A stretch of DNA of 64,000 nucleotides from NCBI GenBank assembly GCA_039090855.1, contig CM077034.1, positions 229,899,005-229,963,004 on the forward strand. Direction: 5' to 3'. Position 1 is the stretch's first letter; each line of letters starts with the position of its first letter. The DNA is from Macrothele yani. Lineage: Eukaryota; Arthropoda; Arachnida; Araneae; Macrothelidae. Position numbers and translations under genes: made by a program. Below the pieces are notes generated by a model that ran no database searches, had not been told where the DNA came from, and saw only the letters and a list, made by a program, of their open reading frames with translations. Positions 60,219-64,000 of this stretch are shown piece by piece.

Positions 60219-60848
60219 TGGCGTGGACAGAAATGACGGAGAAATTTACTTCGTTATATCTCTTCTTTCTTAGGTTCGTCGCCCTTTTTCTAGCATTCTT
60301 TGCGGAAAAGAAAAATCTGACAGGATCGATAAATGACAACCATACCTCCAAGTGGCCACTTAGAATGACAAACCTATAATAAAGCAACGCTTTCTGATGC
60401 GTAGGTTCACTCATTTCTGTCGCGTTCAACCTACTTCTTAGGCAGCGAATATATTCGTTCGAGATGCTTTCAGCCTATTTATTAACCCCTGAGTCAATTC
60501 GTTCCAGCGGGTTAAAGGGTTAAAACTTACTTGTACACCTAATAATGTCAAGGTAAACTCTTATACACTTCGTTTGGCCACCTTTTGCCTTTAAATACTG
60601 CGTCGATTCTTCGTGGCATGGACTCCACGAGATGTTGATAGGTGGTTTGTGGAATCTGAGACCATGCTTGATGAATAGCACTTTCCAGGAGTGTGAGATT
60701 GCAGGGTTGTGGATCCAGCTGTCTGATGGCTTGTTCAACTTCGTCCCACAAATTCTCAATGGGGTTGAGATCTGGAGATTATGGGGACCACCTAAGCAAA
60801 GTAAACTCACCGGCATGTTCTTGAAACCAATCCTGTACAATACGAACA

Positions 60849-61070
60849 ATGCCGCCCCGATGGCGCAGTGGTCTAAGCGATGGCCTCTGCTAATTCGTCC
60901 GAAAGGGGTCCGGGTTCGAATCCCGGTCAGGCATGGATGTTGTGTTTTTCTTACGGCACTGGCTCTCTCTCTTCCCTGGAACCAGTGGCCCTAAATTAGG
61001 GACGGGCGACTGCTTATAGCCCATTGAGTTGCTCACGGTGGTCGTTAAACCTTCAATCAAAAAAAAAAAA
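60849..61070 (+). mobile_element. SINE1 copy, full length, inside Tc1-C
   Basis: 222 bp with the complete head (GATGGCGCAGTGGTCTAAGC, B box GGTTCGAATCC), one body and a poly-A tail. TACAATACGAACA (60836-60848) and TACAATACGAGCA (61071-61083) are the target duplication, one mismatch. It is the best unexpanded reference for the two expanded copies at 3820 and 41545. Confidence 0.94.
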
Positions 61071-61218
61071 TACAATACGAGCACTGTGGGAGGATGCAAT
61101 ATCTTGTTGAAAGTAGCCATCGCCATTGGGATAAACCATCCACATGACAAGATGCACTTGGTCCGCAACGATGTTTAGATATGATGTGCCAGTCAGACAC
61201 GAATTAAAGGTTAATATA

Positions 61219-62741
61219 CACTGCTGGACAATTGCTAAGGACGGATCATAAACGGCTATATAGCGCATAAAAAAGTAAGTGTGGTTGGATGCCAAGTGAA
61301 ATAAAATAATGTCAGAATGCCAGGACATTACAAGAAAGACAATTTATTGTGCTCTGAAATCCAGAAGGCTTTGGAACGTGTTCAAGGGACAAACAGGACA
61401 TTTTGTGCAGAATACGTAAACGTGAAAAAAATGCAATTACCGTCCTCAGGCGTTCCGGCGTAAGATGTCAATACGGGATATGGCCACCATGGAGGGCGAT
61501 GCAAGATTCCACACGTCGTGTCATGCTTTGCACAACATTATCAAGCAGCTGTTGGGGTAATTTATCCCATACCTCTGTCAGTGCACGGATGAGGGTGTCC
61601 TTGTTTATTGGAGGGCATTGGCGACCAGCAAGACACCTCCCCAAAGCATCCCACACATTTTCAATGGGATTCAGATCTGGAGAACGTGCTGGCCATACGT
61701 GGCGTTGAATATCCTCGCTCTCAAGACACTCCTGGACAGCGACTGTTCGATGACATGTTGCGTTGTCGTCCATGAAAATGAATCTATCACCGACAGCACC
61801 ACGGAACATGCGAACATGAGGTAGCAGAACATCATTATTGTATCGTTGGCCAGTCATAGCCCCAGTTGGAAGCACATAGAGGGACGTACGGCCATTGATC
61901 ATGATGCCAGCCCATACCATGACACTACATGTCGGATATCCTGTATGTTTGCTGGACAATATGCAGCACCACTATCACCCCAGATCAGTTGTCGTCGACA
62001 ATCAGACGATAGACTGTATCTACTCTCATCTGAGAAGAGGACAGCAGACCAGTCGTTATCAGTCCAATTGCGATGTTGATGGCACCACTGCAAACGGGCG
62101 GTACGGTGACGTCTGGACAATGGGATGCACACAACAGGACGGCGGGCGTATAGTCCTCCTTCATGCAAACGTCTGGCGACAGTTTTTCGGGAGATCCGCT
62201 TGCCAGTAGCAGCCATAAACTGATTTGCTACCTCACTAGCTGTGCTGCGCCGGTGTCTTTTTGTTGATAGCACTATGTACCGATCTTCTGCAGGTGTCGT
62301 ACTGCGAACACGACCTCCCCCGTGACGTTTGCTACACTCTCCATTTGTTTGAAATGATTTCCAAAGCCTTGAAACAACACTGTGGCTGACGTCGAACTCC
62401 CTGGCAACATCTGTTATTTTTCGCCCTTCTTCAATCTTGTCAATAATACGGCCACGCGTAAAATCATCTAGGTGATGTCGGGAAGACATACTGAAAATTG
62501 CAAGTTCGTCAATTGATTGTTTCCCTTTCAACTTTGCGTTTGAACAACAACGGTCAATACGCGTCAAATCCTTTATATCTCTTATCAGCGCTATGACGTC
62601 ACGAACAAATTCGGCAATCCAAAATTTGCATACGCACAACACGTCTTACTGTATCCCGCACTTATGCTAATTTTCCTGCCTTCCATTTTATGGTTGCTAT
62701 CGTTGCTATTGTCATCCGTCCTTAGCAATTGTCCGGCAGTG
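61219..62741 (-). mobile_element. Tc1-type transposon B, 1523 bp with both ends
   Basis: The left end CACTGCTGGACAATTGCTAA and the reversed right end CACTGCCGGACAATTGCTAA match over 28 bp with one mismatch, flanked by TA on both sides (61217-61218, 62742-62743). It lies within the foldback element that itself lies in Tc1-C, so it is the youngest of the three. Confidence 0.95.
61468..62489 (-). pseudogene. Tc1-type transposase of element B, one frameshift
   Basis: The start is MSSRHHLDDFTRGRIIDKIE (ATG with its A at 62489), followed by a helix-turn-helix (VAREFDVSHSVVSRLW), ISRKTVARRLHEGGLYARRP and LFSDESRYSLS with the first Asp. Near 61940 the frame shifts into SVMVWAGIM, then FMDDNATCHRTVAV and PDLNPIENVWDALGR, giving DD34E. 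It ends GGHIPY at 61468. About 340 residues in all. It resembles transposase A at 6.2-7.2 kb in layout and C-terminus. The single frameshift is the only obvious lesion. Confidence 0.93.
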
Positions 62742-62766
62742 TATATATCAAATACGTGGAGATAAT

Positions 62767-63012
62767 GTAAATGGACGATGTCATCGCTTTTTCCACGTTT
62801 TTTTAAACAACGCATAGCGACTGAAAAATTGTATTCCGGCACCTCTGGGATCGAACCCCAGAACTCTCGATAACTAGACGAGCGCGTTCGAATTTACGCT
62901 ACGGCGCCAACAATTCTCAGCGCCATGCGTGGTTTATCATCAATACAATTTTTCAGTCGCTATGCGTTGTTTAAAAAATAACGTGGAAAGAGCGATGACA
63001 TCGTCCATTTAC
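62767..63012. mobile_element. Foldback element with a tRNA-Thr-like core
   Basis: Arms of 69 bp (62767-62835) and 71 bp (62942-63012) are inverted copies with three or so differences, starting GTAAATGGACGATGTCATCG. The 106-bp loop holds a tRNA-like sequence. ACGAATTAAAGG occurs in Tc1-C both left of the inserted block (61199-61210) and right of it (63011-63022), a likely target duplication, and joining at it restores the Tc1-C frame. The left part (61211-61216 and 62744-62766) between that duplication and the arm has no counterpart on the right. Tc1-B interrupts this left part. Confidence 0.8.
62838..62909 (-). tRNA. tRNA-Thr(AGU)-like sequence in the foldback loop, probably a pseudogene
   Basis: The minus strand reads GGCGCC at the 5' end and GGTGCC at the 3' end (acceptor pairs with one G-U), a D arm GCGT/ACGC, an anticodon loop CTAGTTA giving AGU with a correct U33, and a T arm CTGGGGTTCGATCCCAG. 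The acceptor and anticodon match animal tRNA-Thr(AGU). The D loop lacks the usual GG and the anticodon stem has a U-U mismatch, so it likely serves as a promoter relic. Confidence 0.65.
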
Positions 63013-63786
63013 GAATTAAAGGGCCCAAAGCATACCAGGAAAACATTCCCCAAACCATAGCGTTGCCTCCACCAGCTTGAAGGGTTGTAACAATGCATTT
63101 GGGGGTCCATGATTTCGTGCTGTTTCCGCCAAATTCTCACTCGGCCATCGGCATAGTGCAAAAAAAAAAAAAAAAAACGTGATTCATCGGACCACATAAT
63201 TTGTTTCCAATTATCGACTGTCCAATCCTTGTGCTCCTGTGCGAACTGGAGACGTTTTCTCTTGTTAACTGCAGACAGCAAAGGTGTTCGAACAGGCCCT
63301 TCGGCTGCCATATCCCATCCGATGCAGTGTACGGCGAACAGTGCGTGCAGAGATCATTTGAGGGGATCCTTGATTAAGATTGTCTGTACACTGTTGCCCG
63401 TTCTGTTGTCTGTTACCAGTCTGGACACTCTCCGTTCCGCCCGAGCAGTCACTAGACAATGACGACCACAAGTTGCACGTAGAGACCCAGTTTTTTGGCA
63501 GACAGTCCAGTCTTTAAACACTTTAACAACAGCTGCTCTGGAAAATTGCGGCGGTTTCGGTGATACTCGCTCCATGGCTCCGAGCTCCTACAATCATCCC
63601 ACGTTGAAAGTCCGTCAAATCACATTTTTTACCCATCTCGTCACCCAAAAATCACTTCTACTACTGTCGCAAGCACTAAGCTTTCCCTTTTTATACTACT
63701 CTCGCCCTCTGGCGGGAACAGCGTGCAGCCATAGCTCATTTGCTTAAAACTGTCAGGTGGTCATAATAAAGTGGCCACTCAGTGTA

Positions 63787-64000
63787 TATTCCTATTGGCA
63801 CATGCTCTATTTTACCATTCTATCTTCACTCCTTCTGGGTGGGGTCGAGCAGTGTATTTATATTCTTAAAACAAAAGGAACACCACACTTGTGTAAGCAA
63901 TATTTTTAACTCTGTGAATTTAAAGTTGTTATTTCGGTTCTAAACACTTACCCTGGTAAAAAGTCAAAGGTGAAATATCTAAAATTCCTGCTCAGTCCGA
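63787..64000. other. Right edge, nothing recognised
   Basis: About 210 bases after the Tc1-C terminus, AT-rich with no recognisable feature, running off the window. Confidence 0.4.

Larger units (their letters stand above)
59423..60258 (+). mobile_element. Miniature LTR element (TRIM-like) array D: LTR-internal-LTR-internal-LTR
   Basis: LTRs are 59440-59602, 59762-59924 and 60096-60258, each exactly 163 bp, starting TGTGACGT and ending CTTCGTTATA. Two internal regions (59603-59761 and 59925-60095) each start with A then TGGCGCCCGAAC, then a hairpin, an A run and AAGGGGGAGATGA before a 17-bp partial copy of the LTR start (TGTAACGTACCAGGAGA). That same 17-bp piece at 59423 shows the left end is truncated within an internal region. 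No protein frame is present. The structure is what unequal recombination between LTRs makes. Flanks (TTCCC and TCTCT) do not match, so no target duplication is claimed. Confidence 0.78.
60520..63784 (-). pseudogene. Old Tc1-type transposon C, split by three insertions
   Basis: On the minus strand the right terminus (63784, CACTGAGTGGCCACTTTATT after TA) leads into N-terminal codons from 63575 (RAAVVKVFKDWTVCQKTGSL), ISARTVRRTLHRMGYGSRRA, KRLQFAQEHKDWTVDNWKQI and MWSDESRF with the first Asp. After the insertions at 61211-63012 it resumes with YLNIVADQVH, GDGYFQQD, and after a SINE with FQEHAGEFTLL, a stop in WSP-stop-SPDLNPIENLWDE, and LVESMPRRID. It is a full-length but heavily broken DD34E transposase. 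The left terminus near 60520-60535 is not clear. Confidence 0.88.

Noticed and set aside
59418..60263. 5-bp target duplication for the three-LTR array
   Set aside because: Flanks read TTCCC and TCTCT, which do not match. The left side is truncated within an internal region, so none is expected.

Overview
This is repeat-dominated DNA from an animal nuclear genome. I found no intact host protein-coding gene in it. The element families present (Tc1 and mariner transposons, an RTE-like non-LTR retrotransposon, a Penelope-like element, tRNA-derived SINEs, satellites ending in GACGG microsatellites) point to an invertebrate. A chelicerate or other arthropod is my best guess, held weakly, because some satellite features also resemble mollusc elements. 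Most short reading frames are translations of tandem repeats and were left out.

Layout: 1-3142 is a 145-bp satellite (SatA) with its leader. 3321-5768 is an RTE remnant split by a SINE whose body is repeated ten times. 5950-7493 is a Tc1 transposon with good ends. 7728-12066 is an 82-bp satellite (SatC) interrupted by a higher-order repeat block. 13117-16850 is a ~330-bp satellite carrying a tRNA-like module in every unit. 17517-18813 is a mariner. 18852-24334 looks like a decayed hAT-type element holding a Penelope-like remnant, a SINE and an RTE fragment. 24599-25124 is a miniature LTR element. 25448-28450 and 38517-40920 are two copies of a modular SatA/SatB element. 29363-36221 is a Tc1 whose 5' half is repeated in tandem. 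37073-37936 is an 864-bp palindrome. 41545-43600 is a SINE with two modules expanded 13 and 21 times. 44901-46855 is the best RTE copy. 47741-53680 is a long SatA array. 54560-58990 is a reverse-strand mariner with a 15-codon segment repeated about 82 times. 59423-60258 is a three-LTR array of the miniature LTR element. 60520-63784 is an old Tc1 hit by a SINE, a tRNA-Thr-like foldback element and a younger Tc1.

Two themes stand out. First, almost every mobile-element family here has a piece of itself amplified in tandem (units of 43, 45, 80, 131, 134, 162, 183 and ~700 bp), so element sequence is being turned into satellite DNA repeatedly. Second, the miniature LTR element at 24.6, 44.1 and 59.4-60.3 kb has 163-bp LTRs that contain a tRNA-like Pol III promoter, a 12-base tRNA-Lys-type primer binding site, a conserved hairpin and a polypurine tract, but no coding capacity. 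That architecture is the strongest candidate for something undescribed.
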